DNA from: Melanocharis versteri
Taxonomy: Eukaryota; Chordata; Aves; Passeriformes; Melanocharitidae
DNA: 64,000 nucleotides
Reading direction: 5' to 3'
NCBI GenBank assembly: GCA_013397845.1
Contig: VZTG01000476.1
Location: 219,009 to 283,008, forward strand
Shown: piece after piece, positions 14,050 to 25,955 of the stretch
How positions within the stretch are numbered: the stretch's first letter is position 1
How the letters are laid out: each line of letters starts with the position of its first letter
Position numbers and translations under genes: made by a program
The notes under the pieces: model-generated
What the model saw: the letters and a program-made list of their open reading frames with translations, nothing else
The model's database searches: none
Told to the model about the DNA's origin: nothing

Positions 14050-14376
14050 GATCGCTTTCCATCGGGAACGTTTGTCTTTCTGATAGGCCTTTGCAGCTCT
14101 GCTCTCCGTGGCATTTTCTCTTGCTCAGGCCCTTCGGTGTGAGTGTGAAGGTTGACTGTAGGAATCACTCACCAGCTTCTTTCCTCTCATTAGTGAGAAC
14201 TACCAGCGCCCAACAACGTTTTCTGAAACGGCGGCGTCTTCATCCGTTCATTTACCGGCCTCGAGGAAATTGATCTCCTCAGGAGAAGACGGTGGCACCC
14301 GACCTGCTGGAAAAGAGAGATTTAATGTTCTGGGACAGGAATCAGAGCAGAGAGCCTGAGAGCTGCGCACAACTGG
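14050..14376. other. Isolated CpG-rich patch in AT-rich desert
   Basis: About 16 CpG dinucleotides fall within roughly 330 bp (for example gatcgc, catcgg, gaacg, aacggcggcg, catccg, accggcctcg, gacgg, cccgac, tgcgc), while the flanking kilobases are almost free of CpG. A donor-like AG|GTAAAA lies just downstream (exon side ending 14427). No conserved coding frame is visible. It could be a small unmethylated promoter or enhancer, or the remnant of a young GC-rich repeat. The function is not established. Confidence 0.45.
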
Positions 14377-14427
14377 GTGCATCCTTCACTAGGACCTGTC
14401 AAAACCAATCGTGTCTTTCCTAAACAG

Positions 14428-17055
14428 GTAAAATTGTCAGTATTGATAACTGAGTGAAAATGATTCCTGGGTGAAAAAGAGGCAACTCCTACTTACAGTG
14501 TAGTCTGCAGAAGCTGAAAGAAAATGGCTTCTATTTTTTTCCTCTTTTATGTCAAAAGTGATTCTCTTTTGGGGACTTTAGAAATCATGAAAGAAGTGGA
14601 AAAGAGGAGGCCTCCTGAGGAAATACTGAAGCAATATAATTTTACTTTTTTCCTAAATCTTTCCCTAGTGGAGGAAATACAGAGTTATGCTTTTCTTGTT
14701 AAAACATACCATATCAAGCATCTTGCTGAAAAACAAATATTTAAGCTCTGTTTTATGCTAATTCTACAATAAGTTTGTTTTGAAGGAATGGATTTATTTT
14801 CTTTCCAGTCAAAACTTGAGTTATCAGAAGTGCTAGAACTAGTAATAAAAGAAAGACTCTTGTAGGTGAGCCTGAAAATCTCAATAATTTGGTTTATTCA
14901 GGCACTCAGGTTTGGTTTATTATTTGTAATCTAACAATCTTCATGCTAAATCTAAATCCTTTAATTTTCTCTCTAATGTATATCTCCCTGAAAATGAAGA
15001 GCTTGGAAGCCTTAGAAGCTGCAGGCGTGATAGAGGATGATTAGTCTTCAGCAGTGCCTTTTAAAAGCTCTATGTATCAGGCTCTTAAAATATCTTTAAG
15101 GTTTCACTTGAAATGGAAATTTTTTCAATGGGCATTAATAATTTTGGAGGCTTCATATTGCCTTACTGATATTTATTATGTTAAAGAGATCAGCAATGTT
15201 GTGAGGAACAAATCTGTGTATATCAGAAAACTCCTCTGCCCTGATAATGGCAGAAAACAAAACCTATTTTATGCACAACAGTTGCAGCATTCTAGGTTGT
15301 CTTCTACAGAAAATCCTGTGGGTGGGGTGACATTCAGATATGTCTGGCAAGATGTGTTATTTCACAAAGCTTGGTATCAGTTGGAAAAGCGAGAAAGGCG
15401 AGATGTGCATGTGTGTCTTTACACTGTAAATTATTCAACAGCAGCTTTTCTGCCTCTATCCACAGTTTTCTTGTGTTTTGCTTAACCAAATCGGGCAGAG
15501 ATAGAGATTCTAAAGATCTTTTTCTTTTTATGGTTTTGGTAAGATCCAGGGGTAAAATAAACCAATGATTTCTGCTTTACTTGCTTTATCTTTTTTTTCT
15601 AATGTAGTCAAATTTATACCCAATTGTTTCTGATGCTAAATTATGTAAGCCTTAAAAAAAAAATTAAAAAAGGAGAGAGAAAGAGATATTTAATGACAGA
15701 GAGAGAGCAACAAGCTAAAACACTCTAAAGAAAAATAATTTAAAGCTACCCAGACTTTGGCTGTAGGGTTATATGCTCTGTGTTTGATGTTGAAATGCTT
15801 GGTGTGATCGTTGCTGGTAAGGGGCTGAGTATGGGCTAGTTTGTATTATCAGGCATTTCCTGTCTAATGCTGTTGGTGTTGAGGGTGATACCAATGTAAA
15901 CTCTGTTTTGGAGTCTGCAGTCTCAGCAAATGGAACCCAGCTACGAATAACTGATTTTCACCTGCCCAATTTCCTATTTTATCTTGCTGTCAGAACTCTG
16001 ATGCCAAAGGACTTTGGTATCTAATCCCCCTGGGAGACATCCTTGTGTTTACAGAATACAGTTCAACAGGTAACAAGCAATATTGTTCCACTGGGGGCAT
16101 GTTACATACTTGGGACCTAAATATAATTATTCACAGTCATAGCTCTGATTCACTTCTAGAAATTATGTATTACAGAAATCAACAAGAGTGGCTTTCATGC
16201 AAGTTTTCACTGTGTCATCTTAAGGTTTTCTAGAAATAATTTAATGAAAATAAGAAAAAACACTGAAAAATTATGAAAAAGGGATAGAGTGCACATGTGA
16301 GGGAGAAGAAAGCAAGGAAGAGAGAAAAAGAAGGAACCAAGTAATAAAGAAAGAACAAAAGAAAAAAGAAGAAACAAGAAAAAAATCCAAAGAAATAAAC
16401 TTGCACATCGTATTTGAGAACTGTAATTGCTGTGCTCTGTACAAAGGCTTCTGTTTTTGATTAGAGACTTAGAGATAGGTACTACTGAAAACAGTATTTA
16501 AAATTCATTATTTTCCTCCTTTTCCTTTGAAATCTTCATTATGTAAAACATGTGCTTCCAGTGCTCTTGGACTCTTTTGTTCTTTTCATTGAGTTGCTCC
16601 ATTTTTATTTTAATTTTACTGCCCTTGTAGTCTGGATATTCTCTAAAAAATTCTGCCTATCTGCTAAGAACAAATGCTCCTGCAGTGCCTGTTTCCCATT
16701 TCCTCGTTAAAATTCCTTTTCTAAGTGAAAATGTAGTTTTGTTTGTCTGTTTTTTTCTATTAAATACCTGCCTGCTTTTGTTTCTTAAGCAGATCTCTTA
16801 CACCAGTAGATCCATGATGCCCATGAATCAGGTCCACACTCACTTTTCTTGCCCAAATTTAACCAAAGGCAATGGCAGTATGGGATTAGTAGATGCCACC
16901 AATGCGAAATTAATTAATCGTTGCTTTTATTTTATAAATATTAATTTTTATGCCTTTGACTAAAGATCTGAAAAGGAGTACTTGCAGGGACGTCAGTAAA
17001 CTTCACTCTTGTTGATATTTCTGAAATGCCAGATTGCTTTGTTTGATAGGCGGGG
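14428..17055. other. AT-rich non-coding DNA with purine-rich tract
   Basis: There is no credible gene. A 143-codon open frame at 15054-15485 has no recognisable domain and no supporting signals, so it is left out. A purine-rich stretch sits at 16299-16386. Confidence 0.55.
16299..16386. repeat. Purine-rich (A/G) low-complexity tract
   Basis: About 88 bp made almost entirely of A and G on the + strand (gaagaaagcaaggaagagag and similar), broken by only a few pyrimidines. It is not a regular tandem repeat. Confidence 0.8.
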
Positions 17056-17420
17056 AATTGGAGAATGGTTTGGGTTGGGCTGGGACCTTAAAGCTCATCC
17101 CATTCCCCCCCCTGCCATGGGCAGGGACCCCTTCCACTGCCCCAGGCTGCTCCGAGCCCCATCCAACCTGGCCTTGGACACTTCCAGGGATCCAGGGGCA
17201 GCCACAGCTTCTCTGGGCAACCTGTGCCTCACCACCCTCACAGCCAAGAATTTCTTCCTAATACCTAATCTAAATCTCTCCTCTTTTGGATTAAAATTAT
17301 TCCCTTTTGTCCTGTCCCCATCTGCCCACGTAAAAAGCCCTTGTCCTTTTTCATAAGCCCTCTCTAAGTACTGAAAGGCCACAATGTGGTCCCCCCAGAA
17401 CCTTCTCTTCTCCAGGATGA
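17056..17420 (-). mobile_element. CR1 LINE fragment, 3' end plus part of the ORF2-proximal region
   Basis: Read on the minus strand this is CR1. On + the order is 3' end first: gaatggtttgggttgggctg, 'ctgccatgggcagggacccc', 'catccaacctggccttggac', 'ttctctgggcaacctgtgcc', 'aagaatttcttcctaatacc', 'ttgtcctgtccccatctg', and 'ccttctcttctccaggatga'. About 365 bp are present. The internal (5'-truncated) end runs directly into the compound microsatellite at 17424. It has no intact coding sequence. Confidence 0.93.
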
Positions 17421-17423
17421 GTA

Positions 17424-17508
<85 letters not shown>
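17424..17508. repeat. Compound microsatellite (AAT)11(AGT)17
   Basis: Eleven perfect AAT units (17424-17456) are followed without interruption by seventeen perfect AGT units (17457-17507). Both blocks are pure, which suggests recent expansion and probable length polymorphism. The array abuts the truncated inner end of the CR1 copy on its left. On the minus strand it gives a poly-Tyr frame, which is a repeat artefact and not a protein. Confidence 0.97.
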
Positions 17509-19061
17509 CATAGGTATAAGTTTCCCTGTCAATTTATCCAATGTCACCCACCTTTAAGCTTATGATTTTTAAGATGGCAGAGGAAATAGAGCCAGACAAG
17601 CAGCTTAGCCCACTGAAACTCAGACCTTTCAGCTCCTTTCTGCTCCTCGAAATTTGTTGAGCAAATGGCTATTTAGTTAGACAAGTGGTTTTGATATAGG
17701 CTTATAGGTGTCCATGCAAGGAAACACTTTTATTGAGGGAGAAAAGCCTCATGATGGTGCTTGTTTTTACTGTGGGCTTCAGCATTTCAGGAGTTATGGA
17801 CACCATCCAGCCAATGCTAATGTGCAGAGGCAGTATCAGGCTGATATACTGAGCATCATTACTTACTGTGGATTTTTTAAGAAGTTAGGAATTGAAGGCT
17901 GAATTCTCAAGACAGTCCTCTCAGCAGTTCAAGGACTTGGGCTTAGAGTTATCCATAAATTTTGTTTATGTCTATTCAATAAGGACTAAGTCAGTGGATG
18001 TTATGAAGAATCACTTACTTAGACATAAATGGGAATTAATTAGCCCACCAAATGAAGTCAAAGGAAATTCTGAGGCAAGGATGCACTCATAGGCACAGTA
18101 ACACATTATCTCTTTGCTTGATGGGCCTAAAATTTCTTTTAAGGGTGGCTGCCAAATAATCTCGTTTCTTTTGTTTATCAGCCAGATTACACAAATGTCT
18201 CCCTTGAAATGGGAAAACTTTCCTATGGCAGCCATTTTAGCAGCTGATTTCTCACTGGAAAAAAATCCCTCTGAAAAATATATTTTGCTGTTTATTGATT
18301 GATGATTATTTTTACTTGAGCCGTGTGCAAAGATTCAGCGTCAGGTGCATTTCCAACCTCCCAGCCCCCTGTTCAGCACATCAGTTGGTGCAGTCTTCAG
18401 TTTGCCAGTCCTGCACTAAAAGAAATTAATGGACTATCCTACTTCATTTCATGGCACCCGGGTGATGGAGTACAGAAACTGCTATAAACACCGGGGTTCA
18501 GTGGGATTGCTGGCATGAGCAAGGTGTACAATATTTGCCCAGCATTTCACATCACCATTAACCAGGCAGAGCTAAAATTATCGCAGCAGCCTGTCTTGAG
18601 TGGAAGCAGAAAAAGTGGTGCAGTATGTGCAACCTCCCGACTATTAAATTGACCCATTGTCGCTTTTATTTGTTCCTTAACTTAATTTTGTGCTATACTG
18701 AAATAAATGAGACCACTTACAATGTAAGAGGAAGGACCAATTAATCTGGCCAATATAGCATATTAAAATTATATGTGCTCCACAGTTTATAATCAAATAT
18801 GATGCTCTTCCTGAAATAAGCACTCTCTGCATGTAATGATACTCACTAATGGGTCTACTGGGTACCCAAGCACAGTAAATTCAAATGGTGACTATATGGG
18901 GATGCCGTAGATTTTTCCTTCCTTTTGTGTTATTCTAATAGAGAGAAGAGTTGGGGGGAAAAAAGGGAAAATTTCCTCTAAGGTAACCCAATAAAATCTC
19001 ATTTAATTATATCTTATAAATCTCATGCTAGTTTATGTTTTTCTGAAGCATCAACACTTAG

Positions 19062-19151
19062 AATCACATTTTTTAAAACTGTATTTCCCTGAACGGGAAA
19101 AATGACAATCACATCCTTTAAAATTGTATTTGCCGGAATGGGAAAAGTGAT
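19062..19151. repeat. 45-bp tandem duplication, two diverged copies
   Basis: Copy 1 is 19062-19106 and copy 2 is 19107-19151. Both begin aatcacat, share a (t)ttaaaa(c/t)tgtattt core and end in gggaaaa(a/g)tga(c/t). Roughly 80% of positions match by eye. A third copy seems to start at 19152 (aatc) and fails at once. The period is a multiple of three, so two minus-strand frames show a repeated 15-residue pattern, but nothing else supports coding. Confidence 0.85.
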
Positions 19152-22100
19152 AATCTTCATAGACAGGAAGAAAATCATGAAAATGACAGTTGAAGATGAA
19201 AAAGCAGATGGAAAACACAAATAGAAGTAAAACTTTTGCTGGTGAAGCCAGGCTCATGAATTCAGAACATGAAAGTTGTCACTGCTGGTGTAGAGTCCCT
19301 ACACCTGGTGAGGCTCCTCAGGATCCTCACGGCCATGAGGGAGAGGAGGACAGGGTGGCAACAAGAATCCTCTGAATGACAGATATATTTTTAGAGATAC
19401 TGGGTGCTCACAGGGTAATATGCTGCAAGCCTAAGGACAGACATAAATACTTTTCTTTGCCCTTTCAGATGAAGCAAATGCAGCAGATCAGAAAATGTTG
19501 CACTGCAGAAAGAGCGCGATTCAGCATTATGACTTATTTATAGTCCACACCTTGTAAAAAGGAAAAACAGAGGGACAGGGGTGGAATCACAGGCTGAGCG
19601 AGGTCAGCAGAATAACGTCCTTAGAGCTCCATGCAAAAATTTACCAGCAGACAGATTTCCAAGGCTTCCTCAGTTCTTGATCATCAACAGCTTTCGTTAA
19701 TTCAGTGGAAATTGCAGATGAGCACTCGATATTTTGAAATTCCCCTCGTACAATCAGTACCCTGAAACTCCCTTGACATGTTTTCCTTCCTGCGCTATTT
19801 CTATCTGCTTTCTATTCCTCTATTGATTTTAATGGACTTCAATTACAGTATCTTGTCTCTGAATCTTTAGAGCTTTGTTTATACAGAGCACAGACTACTA
19901 GATCACTAATCTCATTTTTTTCCCCCTCAGACTCCTCAAGCACTATTTTTCACACTGGTCTATTATTTTAATTGAGCTAAATTTAGAAATGTTTAGATAC
20001 CTTTCAAATCACCCACAGTTTCACTGCTGTTTAATGACTTTTTCTTTATGGATATATTGTGATAATTGACAATTACATAGTACTGCGTGTCATCTAACTG
20101 TGATGTTCTGAAAGCTCAGAACTGGTTCAATCTGTAGTTCAGTCACAAAGTAAATTCACAAACTATTCCATCATTAGCTACAGCAAATGGTAAGAGAGTT
20201 TAAGAGCAGAAGGATTTTATTCCCCATTCATAAATTTAAATCACTTCTCATCCTCATATTTCATGTTTACGGAAATGTAGTTTGAATTTTAAGTTTAGCA
20301 GCTCTGACTACTGAAGTGGGAACTGTCAACTCCTTCCCTCATCTTTTCAACCACTGCAAATCTTCTGTACCCACTGCCAATGAGACAAAATATTAATTAC
20401 ATACAAATAAAACCCTAAAAACTCATGCACAATTTCATTTTTGGGGTATGATTGCAAAGTTATTACAATCAGTGTCAGTAACCAAAACTCCTCAAAAGTG
20501 GACATTTTAATTTGGATTTATGCTCTCTCTAATTGGCCAGACTTTCATTGTCATTCTAATAAGTTATGTACATCTGAGTGCTTAGCATTGCTCTTAGAGA
20601 GCAGCTTGGGGAGGAGCAATCAGTGAAGCAGAGACTGGCTATAGTCTGAGTTTAACTTACTTTGTACCTATCCACACCAATCTCATCAGAGGAAAAGGGC
20701 ATATTCAGGCAAACCATAACCCAGTTTTCTGAAAACTTTAGCCCATAAAGCACAATTCAGTTCCCAGAAAGCTGCTCTGTCCTGGAAACTAACTTGAAAG
20801 ATGGAGAATAAAATGCAAAAACAAGTTCTCGACTATCTGATAACTTCTCTCAAAGGGCCACTCTTCAGGAGAACAAAGAACAATACTGTGCTTTTCTAGA
20901 CAAAAATTCTGCTTCGCCTTCTCAGAATAAAATACATTCAAGGCTGTAGTTAACAAAATTGCCTGGCGACTCCTGCCACAACAGGATTAATCAGCATTAC
21001 TTTTTCAGAGAAATGACAGTGAAAACCCTGATTTCTATAACCAAATACCTGCTAAGTAGCTGAAATCTTCTCCCTGACATGAATATCCAGTTAAAGCTGG
21101 ATGACCTGTTCTTCATTATAGCCCAAATGACTGAAGTAGTTTGACATGCACAGAAGATTTCTCTCCTCTCACAGAAATGAATTTCCTTTTGGTAAATTTA
21201 CTGTGTAGGGAAATGTCCCAAATGAATTTTAACAATGTGGTCTTCGAGTTGGAAACCTATCCAATAAAAACCATGTTGAAGTGCAATGCCAGCCTGGGAT
21301 AAAACTTCAGCTTCCTTAATCTGTTCCTATGCAACGGCTGGGAAAAATTTTAACCTGAGACTAGGTAAGCTATAAATGACCCTAAAGAAAACAAAACCCT
21401 AGTCTAAGGCAATATCTGCTATTTCTTAGCCTTGCTTTTTGGAAGTTCACTGTATCAGCTCACTTTGGCAAATGTGAAGCTCTTCCAGACAACCTGCCTT
21501 GACACCACCTCTTCCCTTCCAGCAAGGCAAAGGTAACTTAAAAAAAATGCAGCCTTTTAGCAGCATAATGTATTTCCAGGAGCAATGCCCCACATCTTTA
21601 TTCATTATGTGAATGATGATAGGAGTGGTAATAATGAAACGGGGTCATGAGGGTTTCCCATTGTGAACTAGTATTAATCTAATTTCCTACAGGGTGTTTA
21701 TCTAAGTCAGAAATAACCAAGCAGTTCAAAACACTTTGGCAAGTCTCTGATGAAAAGAAGCCTGCGAAGAGCAAAGGGTTGCTGGAGAATGCTAAATTGC
21801 ATTCACTCAGCCCTGTGGAGAAGGCTAAGCTCGTTCTGGCAGGGTTTTGCCAGGATCTATCCAGTGCAAACTCTCTTCTTATTATTTTTATGAATGTTAA
21901 GAGCCATTAACATTTAAAACAAAAATCCAAAAATGAGGATTCAGGACTTTCATTCATAATAATGTCAGTTTTTCCACTCTGAAAATTTTGCATAAATACA
22001 AAAAAGTCTTTGCAGAATTTTAATTAAATAGCAAAGTGTAGTGCTAATGTAGGTACTTTACACAAGCCCCTCTCAGTGTACCAAAAGCCATGAGCTACCC

Positions 22101-25100
22101 ACTCTCCCATTAACATACTTTTAGGCTGTCAACAAAGCAGTTTTCTTCTGCAACTCCATTTCTGTTTCGAGTGCAATTTGCCTGCCTTGCCGAGCCATTC
22201 ACAGGCTGTCTGTAAAGATGTGGACACTTTGAAAGATGGGGAGCCCAGCATTTCATTTCCATAAAGGCAAACTTGAGTTTTTCCAAGAGAAGGACAAATC
22301 TGTACTGCTCTCATTTCTGTTCCTAGCAATTTTTTGGGGCGATTCATCCACTGAAATTGCTTACCTTCTCAGGATGTGATCCAGTGCTAATTAAGTGAAT
22401 ATCAGGTTTTTGGTGGTAGTGATGGAGCAGACACCTGCCTGGCCTTGTGAGCAGTGCCAGCCCTTGTCACACCAGCAAAGATGTGGCTGGAGAGTCTCTG
22501 GGAACCAGAGCTTCCAGTTGAGAAGCAATTCCCTAAATCACAGCATGGGAATGTCGTACACGATGTAGAAAATGGCTTGGGTGAATTAGCATATCTGACA
22601 GCCAAGCAATTTAACTAACATTCAACCTCATACTTAATGAATAGTCCATATGTCCAGAGAAGCAGGTAATTTATAGTCTAACATTTTCTTTTGATCTGTC
22701 GTTTGCTCTTTCTCTGTAGAATTAAATCACTTCCCAATGCACAAGGGAAGGAGGCGAAGGGAAGTCTTTTTATTTTTAATTAGAACGTGCTAAATGGTAA
22801 TAAAGTAATGTGAATACAGCGGAGACCTCTTAAATCCATAACAGTAAATCTATTGCTGCAACAGGTCCATCCTTTATCTGGTGCTCATTTAAGAAGCCTT
22901 CACCTGACGTGCCACACTGACATGAACTGATGCTAATGGAGTAATATATTTAAAGAATTCAATAAAGCATCTGTTGTAGATTGTGATATGCCTTGTAATT
23001 TTATTGACAGAGGTTTGTTTTGTCCTGAGACATATAAAACGCTTGGTTAAATGGCTTGATTGTACAGTATTTTTAAAATATATTCACTCCACTGGTGTCT
23101 CATACTGAGCAGCTTGTCAGTGATTAATCAATGTGATATTTAAAATGCAAATAATTGGATTGGCTCTTAAAAATTAGTATTTCACTCCCTTGGGAAGGAA
23201 TTCTAATGTGCATGGCAGAAGCAGTAATCTGAAAATGACGTTCTCTTGTATGCAAGTGTTAAGGTACTAGGTGAAACAACACAGAAGGATGGTTTAAAGC
23301 CATCTATGTAGAACAGGAAAGACATAATTTCAGAAATAAAAATGCAACCAAATTTTTTTTCTTTTTGCTTTATTATTTAAGCAAAATACATTGGTGTTTA
23401 GACATATTTCCATGATGTTTTTTTTTTTCTTTTTTTCGTATACGTAGACAGCTCGCTGCTACTTGAGTAAAAGTGGATTTTGGCTATGACAGTAAGCTTC
23501 TTTCCCCTGAAAGCAATTATTCCCACTTTGGGTATGCAATCCCCTATTCCCTAAATCCTCTCTGATCCAAGAAGCTGGAAAAGGCTCTGGAGACATGAGG
23601 TGTTTTCTGTCCCGTTCACACCTTCGGCCGAGGGGACACGAGTGGTGTTGGACGTGGCACAGATGAGTATGGGAAGATCACTTTATTTCCAGGCTAGCAG
23701 GGGACTTTTCTTTGGAAGCACCACTAATTTGTGGTAGATATGATGGCAGGCTTATTTGAAACGGGTCTGTTTTCCTGAAACAACCACCTTCCCTGCCTCT
23801 TTCCTGGGCACTCGATCCCAAGCCAAGGGTTCCAGCAGCGGTTCCCTGCCCAGGCTCAGCAAGGAACAATGCCATGGGTTTTGTTAACCATTCCTCTTCC
23901 CTATTCCTCTCACTTTTAGAATAGGTACGTTTTCCTCTCTTCAGCAGGAGGATTTACGGCTTCATGTTTCAGCACGTTTTGTGGGAAGGAAAGTAAATCA
24001 TTTCTTGGAGGGATTATTGGTCCTTGAGGACAGGGATTTGAGGTGCTTATGGGATGCATGTGTGGACAGATTGTGGAGCTCTTCTACTCAGTGCCTTGAT
24101 TTAATTACTGTTGGTGCACTTTGTTCCTTTATTTTTAACGGATATATTTTGGGAGACGTTGTTAGTTTTGCTTTGCTAGAAACAAGGGTGATTGCACACA
24201 TCGTAAAGTTTTGTACCACAGCTTTTTGCTTTAATCTTAAATGACAGCTACATCTGTTGGAAGTTTGTTCCTATCTTCTGTTTAGTTGGTTTTGTTTTTT
24301 TTTTTTTAAACTTGACAGGTTGAAGGACCCATTTAAATGACAGTCTTGCAAAGCTCAGAGAGTTTTTGAGATGCTCTTCCAGCCTGTGAGCTGCTCCACA
24401 CTGGTTTTATTCTTTGATGGAAGTTCCAGGTGACTCCAGGGCTTTGGTACCAGCAGCACCTTTCCCTGGGGAGAAGGCAGAAGCAGACACTTATTTAACT
24501 TACCCCAGTTCTGTGTTCTGCAGACTGGGGTTTTTTTTGTGTGTGACACTGAGGTTAAACTCAGGGGACACGCACATGGATTTAGATGGTGGATTATGGC
24601 AAATGCCTGTCACAATTTTAGCAGGAGTTTCGGTCAGCATCATTCCATTTTCCAGCTCCTGGGGTCAGGTTTTGCTTCACTGTTGTAATTTGGTGTCAGA
24701 GGTTCCTTGATTCATTTAGCATTTTATGTTTTCTGCACTGTATGTCTCAATATTTCCGTCATGGCTTTCCCATTTGCTATTAGTTTTGTCAACTGGAGGC
24801 TGCAATAGAAGCTACTTGTCCAATTATTTTGAATTTTTCTAGGTTTATTCATGTGTTGACACATTCATGCTTAGTATAACACTCCTGATAAAATAACCGA
24901 GATGTTCCCCAGTGTTTACATTAAGCAGCAGAGAATTCCAACACTAGAAAATATGTGTGTGCAAACAGTCTAAATAAAGAAAATTGAGAGAGAGTGCTCT
25001 AGTTAGGAAAAAAAACCCCAAACCCATAAAAATAAGCTTTAGCTCAAAATGCTAAAAAGAATCATTTATCCCTTCTTTTCTCTGGCCTCCGGTGTGGGCA

Positions 25101-25363
25101 GACTGGTGTTCTACTGCCCAGAATCATTACAGACTTGCCCCCCAGTTATCAGTCAAAGCATTTCCCCCCTAACTCGTGGTATTGCACTAACAAGTTTTAG
25201 TGAAGACATTTCTTCCCTCTCCAATGCTCTCGATGTCCCAGGTACCCTCCCTGCTCACCAGGAGGTGGCCACAAGAAAGGATGTCAGGGTTTGCCCCAAG
25301 TGCTCACCCACAGCACAGGTCAGAAACCTCTCCTGAACCTGGGCAAGCCAAAAGACTCGATTT

Positions 25364-25399
25364 CTGCTTCTTCTGCTTCTTCTGCTTCTTCTGCTTCTT
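25364..25399. repeat. 9-bp minisatellite (CTGCTTCTT)x4
   Basis: Four perfect tandem copies of ctgcttctt. The pattern reads as repeated Cys-Phe-Phe in one forward frame, but no gene is supported. Confidence 0.95.
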
Positions 25400-25797
25400 C
25401 TATAGAATTTTTTCTAATTCCAAAATACTTTCATATGATACAGTAAAAATCAAAATATTGTTGCAGTAACTGCATTACAATGAATGTGGGCTGGACTTTC
25501 AGCTAGAATTTTAATTATTTTGGAGTGTTGCATAATCTCTGGTCATCAGCTCTAGATGGGGAACATTTAATTTCTCTTAAGCTTCTGCTCTTAAGATTCA
25601 GCAAAGTCATTAAAACCAGGACATCAGAAAACACAGAACACCTCCATAGATGCAATTTACAGCCTTATTTAATTATTAGCTATGATTAACTGTATAAGTT
25701 CATTAGTTTTTCTTTTCCCCACTTAAAGGCAATATGGAATCATTAGGCAATTACAGCAAATAATTAGCCTTCAGTAGTAACACTAAGCCACTAAAAC

Positions 25798-25955
25798 CAT
25801 GGAATAATAGAATGGCTTGGGGTGGAAGTGAGCTTAAAACTCACCTCATTCCCACTTTCCTGCCATGGGCAGGGACACCTTCCACTATCCCAGGTTGCTC
25901 CAAACACCATCCAGCCTGGCCTTGGACACTCCCAGGGGTGGGGTAGCCACAACTT
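25798..25955 (-). mobile_element. CR1 LINE fragment, 3' end, 5'-truncated
   Basis: A minus-strand CR1 3' end. On + it reads 'ccatggaataatagaatggc', then 'cctgccatgggcagggacac', 'cttccactatcccaggttgc', 'catccagcctggccttggac' and 'gtggggtagccacaactt'. About 158 bp. It stops just before the tctctgggcaacct block, which shows the truncation point. Confidence 0.93.

Larger units (their letters stand above)
17509..25797. other. AT-rich non-coding desert
   Basis: No gene is supported on either strand. Contents noted: the 45-bp tandem duplication at 19062-19151, an octamer-containing AT-rich stretch at 22600-23200 treated as a finding, T-rich runs near 23,350 and 23,420, and the 9-bp minisatellite at 25364-25399. 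The stretch 18,330-18,830 has a mixed, non-repetitive texture that could be a conserved non-coding element, but a single sequence cannot show that. Confidence 0.55.

Noticed and set aside
15054..15485. 143-codon plus-strand frame, among the longest not caused by repeats
   Set aside because: No domain, signal peptide, splice support or coding-like codon use. A few frames of this size are expected by chance in 64 kb on six frames.
17095..17547. Minus-strand 150-codon frame with a poly-Tyr run
   Set aside because: It is a reading of the (AAT)n(AGT)n microsatellite joined to CR1 sequence.
25200..25469. Plus-strand frame with a repeated Cys-Phe-Phe pattern
   Set aside because: The pattern is the 9-bp minisatellite read in one frame.
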